From NCBI RefSeq assembly GCF_021290985.1, contig NZ_JAJOYU010000034.1:1-48119 (forward strand): a stretch of DNA of 48,119 bases, written 5' to 3'. The translations under genes were made by a program, and so were the position numbers. The notes beneath the pieces were generated by a model. The model saw nothing but the letters and a program-made list of their open reading frames with translations. It had not been told where the DNA came from and ran no database searches. This document shows positions 1 through 7,534 of the stretch, in pieces; positions within the stretch are counted from its first letter, which is position 1, and each line of letters begins with the position of its first letter. The DNA comes from Rheinheimera soli (GTDB taxonomy: Bacteria > Pseudomonadota > Gammaproteobacteria > Enterobacterales > Alteromonadaceae).

Positions 1-659
1 CCAAGAATTTGAGGAATTTGCATTTTCAATTTATCTGCGGCATCCGAATTTCTTTTAAGCACGTTGAACACACGAAGCACAAATTCATTCCACTCAAACA
101 TCCATTCCTCAACCTCTCCTTCTTGAACGTTGTCGCAAGAATGGGGTAAGGCAATATTGCTTAAATCCTTTATATCTTTTAGATCCTGAGTACCAATGGT
201 CAACCTTTGGTTATGCTTTTGGCACAGCACAGCTCCCGGTATTTGGTGCTCGGTATGCCAGTAACTAAAACCAAAGCTTTCTCTATCTTCTTCAGCGCAG
301 TGCCGACAATACGACCAAGCAGTCTGTACGCCCAGCTTGTTAGGTTCGAATACAGCCCTGAAAGGTAATTCTTCATCCTGCTTCCAAGCCGAAAAATAAC
401 CGGAACCATGTGATAGTGCCCATAATGGCAGTGGTGAATGTTCTGTGAGAGCGAACGACTTATCGAACTCCGAACGATAAAACTTAGAAACAGCTAAAAA
501 TGCTGCATTAAAGTCGTAGCTTTTCAACTGACTCCGCGAAACACCGAGTATTCCGAGACTGGACGCCATAGTCTTTCTTCCTGATAGGATATGATATCTG
601 GTAAACCAACTGAGCAGGTGCTCGCCATCTTTGAGGGGACAATAGAAAGGTAATCTCAT
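1..659 (-). CDS. tniQ: TniQ/TnsD-family target-selection protein, C-terminus beyond the window
   Basis: About 219 residues are visible, starting MRLPFYCPLKDGEHLLSWF, and the frame is still open at the left edge. The TniQ zinc-finger pattern is clear: YCRHC near residues 117-121, then HQIPG and CQKH downstream, a CxxC...CxxH arrangement typical of TniQ and TnsD. Proteins of this family bind the attachment site, or adapt another targeting module, and recruit TnsC. The ATG at 659 overlaps the TGA stop of tnsC (ATGA), so translation is probably coupled. Since the element sits at the yhiN 3' end, this protein may be the yhiN-reading TnsD. That is inference: the visible part cannot show whether it is a long TnsD or a short TniQ. 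Confidence 0.9.
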   Translation of the reverse strand, partial: MRLPFYCPLKDGEHLLSWFTRYHILSGRKTMASSLGILGVSRSQLKSYDFNAAFLAVSKFYRSEFDKSFALTEHSPLPLWALSHGSGYFSAWKQDEELPFRAVFEPNKLGVQTAWSYCRHCAEEDRESFGFSYWHTEHQIPGAVLCQKHNQRLTIGTQDLKDIKDLSNIALPHSCDNVQEGEVEEWMFEWNEFVLRVFNVLKRNSDAADKLKMQIPQIL

Positions 660-2185
660 TTCGACACCTTTCGAATCTCTTCAGACTCCACTGTTTTAAG
701 TCTGCCTTTCAGCGCTTTGAGGAGCTTGTTGGCGTTGTTGGTGATCAATTCATCACGCTTGCTCATCACATAGCCTTTTAATTCTGCAAGTAATTCCTCA
801 ACTACACGCCCAGAATCGACATCTAATCTTTTTCCTTCAATTAGACATTGCAGCTCTCCTATCAGTTTAATTTTTTCTGGTGATTCAACACGTTGTGCTG
901 TCTTAATTAAATCCCGATAAGATTCTTCATTTTCACCCTTTATCGCTTCGACTGCCTTTTTAATGAGCTGTGAACCTTGGTTAAATGCCTTGCGAAAAGC
1001 GGCTACTCCAAGCACTTCTTTTTTGCATTCTCCTTTGGCATCCGTCATAGCCATAATTTGCGCTTGGACAAACATGAAGTTCAGTATGAATAAATTCCCT
1101 CGGCTGATGTCATAAATCTCATTGAACAGTGCCTCATCAACCACATTAGTTTCATATTTCTGTTTATGTGGCAAACTCGCATCTGTTTCATGCGTTGCGA
1201 CCGGCACTCTCTCAAACAATTTGGTCGGATTTTTAACGTATTGATATCGCCACAGGCTGAAAATAAGAAGTTTCCAGACACTGCTATTTTTTTCGTAACG
1301 AGTTAACTGCATGTCGCCAGCAGAAGTAAGACGACGTGAAGCAGTAAATGTCTTAGTCAAATGCTCGGTACTGTCGGGCGTTCCGACAAGAACAAGACCA
1401 ACCCCGAGATCGTCTGTCAGATTGCTAAAAAAGTTCAGCAGCATGTCATCCCCCCCAGACTTCGCAACACTCAAATTTTGGAGGTCATCGATAACAAGCA
1501 AACCCAGTTTGTAAGTTTCAACTATTGTTTTGAACGTTTTATTGTATTCCTCAACTCTTTTACCCGAGGTTTTTTTTTCATAGTCTGTACCCAGATATTG
1601 GTCGACTTCATGTAGGAACCGATCGGCAAGACTCTTGCGCGATGAATCGGGCGGGATTTTAATTTTTATCCACAGAATCTGGGCCTGCCCAAGATGCTTG
1701 CCATTAAAATCGTGATGCATAAACGCCTGCGGGAAACAATCCAATACGCGGTTTATAAGCGTTGATTTACCAAATCCTGAATCCGCCGTCAGCACAAAAC
1801 TTTCTCCTGATGTGCGCTTCCAGCGAGCGTCAATTTTTTGCTTATGCATCGCAACGTCATAGTGCCGTCGAACAGCGTCCACCTCGGTAACACTGCGTTT
1901 GACATAAGAGTTAAATAACATCCGCTCCATAATGACGTAGACATCATAAAAATGCTTAGTGGGTGTAACTAAGTCGAAAACGCCACACACCATTTTGCAA
2001 CGCTCAGCAACTGATAGTTCACGATATTCATCTGTAAAATCAGGCCGATAGGACACCATCCGTTGGAAATCCTCTTGGCTTAATGCCTTTGGCAACGCCA
2101 GAAGAAAAGGATTGTTGTGATAGCAGCTATTTAAATCATAATTGTAGGTAGCATCGTAGTAAGTGACATTGTGATTAACACTCAT
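656..2185 (-). CDS. tnsC: TnsC/TniB-like AAA+ transposition regulator
   Basis: This 509-residue AAA+ ATPase would form the filament linking the target selector to the TnsAB transposase. Walker A is ADSGFGKST at residues 134-142, with A in place of the usual first G. Walker B is VIDD at 231-234, followed by an Asn-containing sensor-type stretch, and an arginine pair (ASRR) lies about 50 residues later. The length fits Tn7 TnsC. The start overlaps the end of tnsB by 11 bp and its stop overlaps the ATG of the tniQ gene, so it is the third gene of a tightly coupled operon. The glutamine-rich ends and the helical C-terminus carry no other domain I recognise. Confidence 0.93.
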   Translation of the reverse strand: MSVNHNVTYYDATYNYDLNSCYHNNPFLLALPKALSQEDFQRMVSYRPDFTDEYRELSVAERCKMVCGVFDLVTPTKHFYDVYVIMERMLFNSYVKRSVTEVDAVRRHYDVAMHKQKIDARWKRTSGESFVLTADSGFGKSTLINRVLDCFPQAFMHHDFNGKHLGQAQILWIKIKIPPDSSRKSLADRFLHEVDQYLGTDYEKKTSGKRVEEYNKTFKTIVETYKLGLLVIDDLQNLSVAKSGGDDMLLNFFSNLTDDLGVGLVLVGTPDSTEHLTKTFTASRRLTSAGDMQLTRYEKNSSVWKLLIFSLWRYQYVKNPTKLFERVPVATHETDASLPHKQKYETNVVDEALFNEIYDISRGNLFILNFMFVQAQIMAMTDAKGECKKEVLGVAAFRKAFNQGSQLIKKAVEAIKGENEESYRDLIKTAQRVESPEKIKLIGELQCLIEGKRLDVDSGRVVEELLAELKGYVMSKRDELITNNANKLLKALKGRLKTVESEEIRKVSK

Positions 2186-4430
2186 TGTTCAACATCTCCT
2201 CCAGCAGTGAATTATATTCATCCTCCTCCTCTTCATCAGTTTGATAGTCAAGCACTGAAGATTCATCTTCGTGCTTCACAGGCAACACGTCAGTCGCGTC
2301 ACCTGTAACGTGGTCAAGTAGAGCCTCATTTAGTCTCTCTGACTCTATTGCATCAGCTTCTTTGGCAAGCACACTTGTTGCTTGCTGACGTGTATCAAGG
2401 TTGTTTGAAATGCCGAGTTCTTTAATATCAGCTTCTTTGGCCAGCTTCGCTTTATTAACAACCCCTTGCATTTGCTGTGACAAGTTACTTTGAGAGGCCA
2501 GCACGTCATTCTGATGAACTTGCTTTACAGCGGCCCAATGATCCTTGGCTTCTTTGATCTCATCCAAACTCATATTTACAAAAATACGATGGTCCGAATG
2601 CAGCTTCGCGATGCGAAGCTTTCCCTCAAACTCAATTAAGATTCTGCTCATGTCGCTGCGTATATATCGACATTTCAGCGTCTTATGAATTTTTCCTTTT
2701 AAAACTGGTTTATCTTGAAAGCCTGATTCCCTAATAAAATCGCAACTGTAATTGATAGCATGATCTTTCAGATGCAAATGAGTTTGATGAACAGTGAGCT
2801 CTCCGACCTCTAACAAATTTAAATAGAGTTCTCGCTCATTTGGTTTGCTTAGGTAATAGCCACGATTGCGCTCTCCCCACCGCCAGTATTCACGGCAAAC
2901 GGGTTTGACGCCGTCGAACATCGCCCGCTGTTCAATCGGATAATCTTCTTTCCATATTGTGCAATTGTGCTTAATCGCGTAAATAATCAGTATTTTCTTT
3001 AAGTCACATGGCGTAAGACATGCAGTGTTGACGGGAATGTTGCGGTTACGTCCCATCAATCCCTTGTATCTAAAACCGGGGATTTCTTCATTTCGCATCA
3101 TTGCGTGGATCATATGAAACGAAGACTCTACAAGCCCTTTGTCATTTCCTTGATATGCGCGTGCATACAACACATTAATGTTCATGTGAGCAGTGACTGA
3201 CTCACTGATTTTGTTTTGGAATTCTTCATTATCTACAAGCAGAAACAACGGGGATCCGCTCTCTTCCCAATCCTCTTTGCTGATATGCAAACCGCACTCG
3301 CGTGCATAACCGACTTTATCGCGAATCGCATGAAATAGAGCGAGCCGAGCTTCAGCCCAAGAGGCGGGGCCAATCCCGATGTGTATTCCGCAAATCGAGC
3401 GTGTGTACACATCACGAATGACATAAAGCGTTACTCTACTGATAATTACACGACGATCGTAAGGTGCGACCAGTTCGATATCGACTGGCGTGCTATCGAG
3501 CTGCCAAACATGGCCGGGTCCCAAGGCATTCGGAGCGGCATCGCCCGTTCGTCCCGCGAAGTTGAGCTTATGCTGCGAATGACCTCGCCGAATTGCTTGT
3601 ATTTGTTGACGATTCAACCCAAGCACGAGGGGCAACCAGTCACGAAATTGCCATTTGCTTATGAGCTCGTTTGGCTCTTTATACACATAACGATAAGTAC
3701 CATCGGACTGTAAACTTCTGCTTTCATAGTAGTATTCGTCAAGCAAGAGTTGATAACACTGCGCAATTGATTTACGACTTTTCGATACATAGTATTTTTT
3801 TGCAATACGACGAATGTAATCTTTATCTTGCTTCAGCACTGCTTTGCCATTGATACCCGTGACTTTAAATCCGTCTTGTTTTCTACCCACTTTCCGGCCA
3901 CCGCCAGATTTGCTTACACTTGAGTGCCGGCCTCGGTTAGGAATGAGAGCATTTTTGTTGCGCCCGCCCCGAAAAAACAGGTTTAAATAGCGCTGTGCGT
4001 TAGATTGTGTAATACCAAGATCTGTCACAACTTTAGCCACAAGCCCGGCACCGTGTGTCGGATAAAACAATTCATCGCCTAGGGCCAGTAAATTGCTGAC
4101 AATCTTGAATCGTCGGTCCCGCTCGACAGTCGACGGATAGGGCTTGCCGTCTTTGTCATAAAACAATTCCTCGGGCTGATTTTTGAATGATTCAAGCTCA
4201 ATAGAGGCGGTCTCAAAAAGCCCCTCCGCAAGCTGCTGCTCAACCTCTGAAAGCTTAAACTTCGATGGTTTTCTGTTTGGAAACTGAGTCGCATTGGGAC
4301 CCGAAGTTAAGTATGGCAACAAAAAAACATCACCGCGCTCTACAAATGTTTCTACAACAACCACAACTTCAGAGAACAAAACTGTTTTGCTGGCAGGTTT
4401 GGGTATCAATAAAGAGTTGCGATTAAACAT
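2175..4430 (-). CDS. tnsB: TnsB-like DDE transposase (Mu/rve family)
   Basis: TnsB cuts the 3' ends of the transposon and joins them to target DNA. The rve core is visible: WQLDS (first Asp near residue 311), LLVDN (second Asp near 398) and GLVESS (Glu), with 34 residues between second Asp and Glu as in D,D(35)E enzymes. Helix-turn-helix-like segments precede the core, and the C-terminal tail is acidic and Gln/Glu-rich, as expected for TnsA/TnsC contact. The frame is open to 4517, but the ATG at 4430 overlaps the TAA of tnsA by 8 bp and gives a normal 751-residue protein, so I chose it over the longer start that would lie within tnsA. Confidence 0.93.
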   Translation of the reverse strand: MFNRNSLLIPKPASKTVLFSEVVVVVETFVERGDVFLLPYLTSGPNATQFPNRKPSKFKLSEVEQQLAEGLFETASIELESFKNQPEELFYDKDGKPYPSTVERDRRFKIVSNLLALGDELFYPTHGAGLVAKVVTDLGITQSNAQRYLNLFFRGGRNKNALIPNRGRHSSVSKSGGGRKVGRKQDGFKVTGINGKAVLKQDKDYIRRIAKKYYVSKSRKSIAQCYQLLLDEYYYESRSLQSDGTYRYVYKEPNELISKWQFRDWLPLVLGLNRQQIQAIRRGHSQHKLNFAGRTGDAAPNALGPGHVWQLDSTPVDIELVAPYDRRVIISRVTLYVIRDVYTRSICGIHIGIGPASWAEARLALFHAIRDKVGYARECGLHISKEDWEESGSPLFLLVDNEEFQNKISESVTAHMNINVLYARAYQGNDKGLVESSFHMIHAMMRNEEIPGFRYKGLMGRNRNIPVNTACLTPCDLKKILIIYAIKHNCTIWKEDYPIEQRAMFDGVKPVCREYWRWGERNRGYYLSKPNERELYLNLLEVGELTVHQTHLHLKDHAINYSCDFIRESGFQDKPVLKGKIHKTLKCRYIRSDMSRILIEFEGKLRIAKLHSDHRIFVNMSLDEIKEAKDHWAAVKQVHQNDVLASQSNLSQQMQGVVNKAKLAKEADIKELGISNNLDTRQQATSVLAKEADAIESERLNEALLDHVTGDATDVLPVKHEDESSVLDYQTDEEEEDEYNSLLEEMLNNEC

Positions 4431-5235
4431 GACATTCAACCCCGAGTAGGTAAGGTGAATGCTCCGGTAAAAGCGGCAACTCGGGGTCAGATTCAAGATG
4501 GCCGATCCAAAACGCATGTTGCATCAATCTGAACGATTCTTGATAGCTCACATCGTTGGAAGTAGCAGCGTTTTGGATTAAATCGGAAAGAGGCTCATGC
4601 GGTAGCAGCACCAAATAATGTGAGAAATGACTTAACCACTTCGGATAAATCTTTTCTAATTTATTGTTTAGTTTAGCCCCTTTGAGCACGCGGATTAAAT
4701 TCCGATTTTGCTCGGTTTTAATTTCACTATCTAACACCAGAAGGTATTCGTAACCTTCTGAATCGCATATAGATTTCTCAAGCAGAAGTTTCTCTTGAAC
4801 TCTGGGCTCCTCCATATCACGCTCTGGTTTAACACTAACAACAAGATGCCTCCCAGATCTGAGGGTACAAAAAAAATCAAAAGTGATTGCGGCGTCGAGA
4901 CGTGACCACTTGTACCGTGGGTGACGGATTTGCAATGCTTTCGCAAAGCTTTTTGATTTTTCCAAGTTTACGTAGGCGTACTGCTCTTTGATGTCGCAAA
5001 TTTCTGGATTTCTAAATAAATCAATTAACTTGAAGGTTTCATTGAGCGACATGCAGTGATAGCTGCTGCCCGGTGAGTTCGGATCTGCAATTCGTCCTCG
5101 GATCCCCTTCGAGCTGAAATCCTGTGTTCTGATATATGGCTTGTAGTTACCCGTGCTTAATCCACGTTCAAACTCTTGTAAATGCTGAGTTCGCAGGGCC
5201 TCGGTAACCCCAATCCTTTTTTTTCCCATACTCAT
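4423..5235 (-). CDS. tnsA: TnsA-like endonuclease subunit of the heteromeric transposase
   Basis: TnsA makes the 5'-end cuts that, with TnsB, release the element for cut-and-paste movement. In this 270-residue protein the restriction-enzyme-like active site can be traced: E66 (LNETF), D120 (TFDFF) and K136 (VSVKPE). The spacing nearly matches E63, D114 and K132 of Tn7 TnsA. It is the first gene of the tnsA-tnsB-tnsC-tniQ operon. Two in-frame ATGs (5235 and 5229) are possible and neither has a strong ribosome site. Upstream lies a divergent intergenic region with two matched palindromes shared with the HsdS/HsdM-like pair. Presence of TnsA implies excision rather than replicative copy-in. Confidence 0.92.
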   Translation of the reverse strand: MSMGKKRIGVTEALRTQHLQEFERGLSTGNYKPYIRTQDFSSKGIRGRIADPNSPGSSYHCMSLNETFKLIDLFRNPEICDIKEQYAYVNLEKSKSFAKALQIRHPRYKWSRLDAAITFDFFCTLRSGRHLVVSVKPERDMEEPRVQEKLLLEKSICDSEGYEYLLVLDSEIKTEQNRNLIRVLKGAKLNNKLEKIYPKWLSHFSHYLVLLPHEPLSDLIQNAATSNDVSYQESFRLMQHAFWIGHLESDPELPLLPEHSPYLLGVECHV

Positions 5236-5289
5236 AGATATAGATACTCTCTACTTCTTCGGCATATAAATGCTCCATCATTGACACCT

Positions 5290-5306
5290 CTCACCCCCTC
5301 GGTGAG
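5290..5306. promoter_or_regulatory. Palindrome 1 between tnsA and the HsdS-like gene
   Basis: The sequence CTCACC-CCCTC-GGTGAG is a perfect 6-bp-arm inverted repeat with a 5-bp spacer. The same arms and spacer length recur at 5347-5373. A TTGACA hexamer (5281-5286) lies just left of it. Position between two divergent start codons suggests an operator for a dimeric repressor, possibly encoded elsewhere in the element. No regulator gene is seen beside it. Confidence 0.6.
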
Positions 5307-5346
5307 TTAATGCATAAATAGCATTGATCAAAACGATCGAAATGTC

Positions 5347-5373
5347 AAATTCTCACCACGAAGGTGAGAATTT
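5347..5373. promoter_or_regulatory. Palindrome 2 between tnsA and the HsdS-like gene
   Basis: Here the arms extend to 11 bp: AAATTCTCACC, a 5-bp spacer ACGAA, then GGTGAGAATTT, a perfect inverted repeat. The inner 6-bp arms equal those of palindrome 1, with centres 62 bp apart (about six helical turns). It ends 33 bp before the HsdS-like ATG. There is no T-run, so an operator is more likely than a terminator. Co-control of tnsA and the HsdS-like gene is inference. Confidence 0.65.
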
Positions 5374-5406
5374 GTGATAAGGTTTAAATCCGCAGGAGGA
5401 ACGAAT

Positions 5407-5997
5407 ATGAGTGAAGAAGTTACAGTTACAATCCGCACGGGCTGGACTTTTAGTAAAGCTATCGAACATCAAGAGGGCAGCGAATACAGTGTAATTCAGC
5501 TTCGAGATGTGCGAACGGATCAGTTGGACAGTATTCACTTTAGCAATCTTGCCCAGACGAATATCTCAGCAAGCAGAGAGATCCGGAGGTTGCAAAATGA
5601 GGATGTCTTGCTAATAGCAAAAGGTCCCACTAAACATGCGATCTATCTTGATGATGTACCAACGAACACCGTGGCTAACCAACATTTTTTCATTCTGACT
5701 GTGCCAGATAAAACAAAGTTGTTACCTGCTTACCTCGCGATATATTTGAACAGTAAACCAGTGCAAGATTGGTTTGCTAGGAATGGCGGCGGGAGCTACC
5801 AAAGTACGCTAACAAAAAAGACTCTGCTCAGCCTTAAGCTACCCACACACTTGACTCTGCATCAACAACAAGAGTTAGTCGACCTAAACACCAGTATCGC
5901 AAATGAAAAATACCTTTATCATTTGCTGATAAAGCAAAGACAGCAGCAACTAGATAAATTCTCGAATGTGGTGTGGGAGCAGCTTAATGACAAATAG
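5407..5997 (+). CDS. Half-size HsdS-like DNA specificity protein (single target-recognition domain)
   Basis: This 196-residue protein resembles one half of a type I specificity subunit. It has one target-recognition-like domain (about residues 10-150, with VIQLRDV, NEDVLLIAKG, LPAYLAIYLNSKPVQDWF and LSLKLPTHL, the usual HsdS landmarks), then a long C-terminal helix rich in Gln and Lys like the HsdS spacer helix. Normal HsdS carries two such domains (compare 19990-21231), so this one would have to dimerise or read a half-site. The ATG at 5407 has a strong AGGAGG 7 bp upstream, so I prefer it to an upstream in-frame start at 5374. The stop overlaps the next ATG by 11 bp. Its partner is methylase-like but degenerate. 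It starts about 170 bp from, and divergent to, tnsA, which is an unusual place for it. Confidence 0.82.
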   Translation: MSEEVTVTIRTGWTFSKAIEHQEGSEYSVIQLRDVRTDQLDSIHFSNLAQTNISASREIRRLQNEDVLLIAKGPTKHAIYLDDVPTNTVANQHFFILTVPDKTKLLPAYLAIYLNSKPVQDWFARNGGGSYQSTLTKKTLLSLKLPTHLTLHQQQELVDLNTSIANEKYLYHLLIKQRQQQLDKFSNVVWEQLNDK

Positions 5998-7369
5998 CGA
6001 TATCGAAAAACTGGTTCTGAATGCGCTTCAAAGCTATAAACACATTGGCTTTACTCATGACACTATCGTAGAAAGAGATTTATTTCTTAGTGTATTGACG
6101 TGTGCACTGATGGTTCAAACGTCGCCAGCTAACTCGAGAGTTTGGTGTTTGTTGGATGAGCTTGTGCAACCAGAACACAAAGTAGCCTCTTATGTTACTA
6201 GCGATGAACAAAGCCCGGCAATCATTAAGTTCATGCAGGATTTACAAAAACGTATATCCGCCTACGCCTCGTCGGAAAAGACTAAAAATTTGCTCAACGA
6301 AATTCGTGAGCTTTCAACGGATACATTGTTTTCAAAGTTAGATAAGACTCAAGCGATCGAACTTTACGACAGAATATTGCAACGACTTCAAGCAATGAAC
6401 TCTTCAAATATCTTCAGCCGAGACTTTAACTATCAGACTTTGCCTTTCAATTTTGCGTACTTGGTGTCAAAGCTTGCAGCAGTTAAGGCCAAAGCAAGTG
6501 TCTACGACCCTTACGCGATGTTCGGTGAAGCGACGGTTGAATTTGCTCTGCAAAACGAAGAAGTACAGTTCACGACCGAGAGCGTAAATCAGTCATCCAT
6601 CTACATTTATCACAAGCTACTGATCGCGGGTGCAGCATCAATCAACGCCATGAATTCGTTTTCGATGTCACCTACACCGAATATTGGCAAGCTGCATTTT
6701 GATCTTGCATTTACCTTGATCCAACCAAGCATGTCCGCAGAAATCGACGGAATGGCAACGGCTCACAAGCAGACAAAAAAACTCGCGGGTAACTTTGAAG
6801 AGGACCGCGTTCCGAAAGAGGTGTTGGTATCGCGGTATTGGGAGCACGCCCTTATACATCACATGTTGTACTCGTTAAAAGCCGATGGCAAAGCGATCGT
6901 TATAACGGGTCTGGGGCCGCTTGTGCGTCAAGCCGACTTTAAATCCCGAAAGCTTTTACTGGAAAACAATTTGATTGACGCTGTGATACAACTGCCAGCA
7001 AAGTTGATTGATTATAGAACAGTTCCTTTATTCGCAACTATTCTGAAGAAAAACCGTTTGGCATCAGAGCCGGTGAAGTTTATTGATGCCAGCAGATACT
7101 GCTACCTAGAAAATGGTATCAACAAGTTAGACAATCTGGATGAAATAGCTGCGTTGTATCACACTTCGGATGCAACCAAACCAGAACTCGTGCTAGTTAC
7201 TACAAGCACTGTCATCCAGAATGAGTGCTCCTTGAATGTCGCCGCTTACGTCGCAACCTTAGATGAACATCACGAATACATAAACTTTGATGACACCATG
7301 AGTGCGCTCTCGAGACAACAGCGAATAACCAACAAGTTAATCGACAATATAAGTAAAACGCTTAACTGA
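5987..7369 (+). CDS. HsdM-like protein with degenerate N6-adenine methylase motifs
   Basis: The 460-residue protein has the overall layout of a type I methylation subunit: a helical N-terminal part, a Rossmann-like core and the typical HsdM C-terminal stretch (LFATILKKNR, VKFIDASRYC, LDNLDEIAALY, SLNVAAYV). Catalytic motifs are damaged. The SAM motif usually seen as DPxxGSG reads DPYAMFGEA (D174), and the NPPF catalytic motif is replaced by QPSM at residues 246-249. The acidic residue of motif II (ESVNQS) remains. I infer that it binds DNA or a partner but does not methylate. The ATG at 5987 overlaps the HsdS-like stop and follows GGGAG, so the two are coupled. No matching HsdR sits beside it; the only HsdR in the element is at 15170. 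The intact HsdM at 18366 provides a direct contrast. Confidence 0.82.
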   Translation: MTNSDIEKLVLNALQSYKHIGFTHDTIVERDLFLSVLTCALMVQTSPANSRVWCLLDELVQPEHKVASYVTSDEQSPAIIKFMQDLQKRISAYASSEKTKNLLNEIRELSTDTLFSKLDKTQAIELYDRILQRLQAMNSSNIFSRDFNYQTLPFNFAYLVSKLAAVKAKASVYDPYAMFGEATVEFALQNEEVQFTTESVNQSSIYIYHKLLIAGAASINAMNSFSMSPTPNIGKLHFDLAFTLIQPSMSAEIDGMATAHKQTKKLAGNFEEDRVPKEVLVSRYWEHALIHHMLYSLKADGKAIVITGLGPLVRQADFKSRKLLLENNLIDAVIQLPAKLIDYRTVPLFATILKKNRLASEPVKFIDASRYCYLENGINKLDNLDEIAALYHTSDATKPELVLVTTSTVIQNECSLNVAAYVATLDEHHEYINFDDTMSALSRQQRITNKLIDNISKTLN

Positions 7370-7534
7370 CGGAGGCTAAACCAAAGGCATATCAACATGC
7401 ATCGTTTTGGATGCAGACTTAACTTTCAATTGTACTAATGAGTTTGAAAATACTTCAAAATCTGGCCCAATTGAAGTTTTAGGGCATTGATCATCAATGT
7501 ATACCTTTAGATGAATACTTGAATAGAAATTAGT

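Noticed and set aside
200-409. A 69-residue minus-strand frame
   Set aside because: It lies inside the TniQ/TnsD gene in another frame; the zinc-finger frame is clearly the real one.
5374-5406. Upstream start giving an 11-residue longer HsdS-like protein
   Set aside because: It would begin within the second palindrome region and lacks a ribosome site, while the ATG at 5407 has AGGAGG.
5236-5406. A second Tn7 right end next to tnsA
   Set aside because: No 20-bp periodic repeats or terminal TGT found; only the paired palindromes, which differ from the units at 22417-22476.
7370-7534. Short palindromes TGCATC/GATGCA (7398-7415) and CATTGATCATCAATG (7485-7499) as terminators or transposon ends
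   Set aside because: No T-run follows and there is no repeat periodicity; too weak to call.
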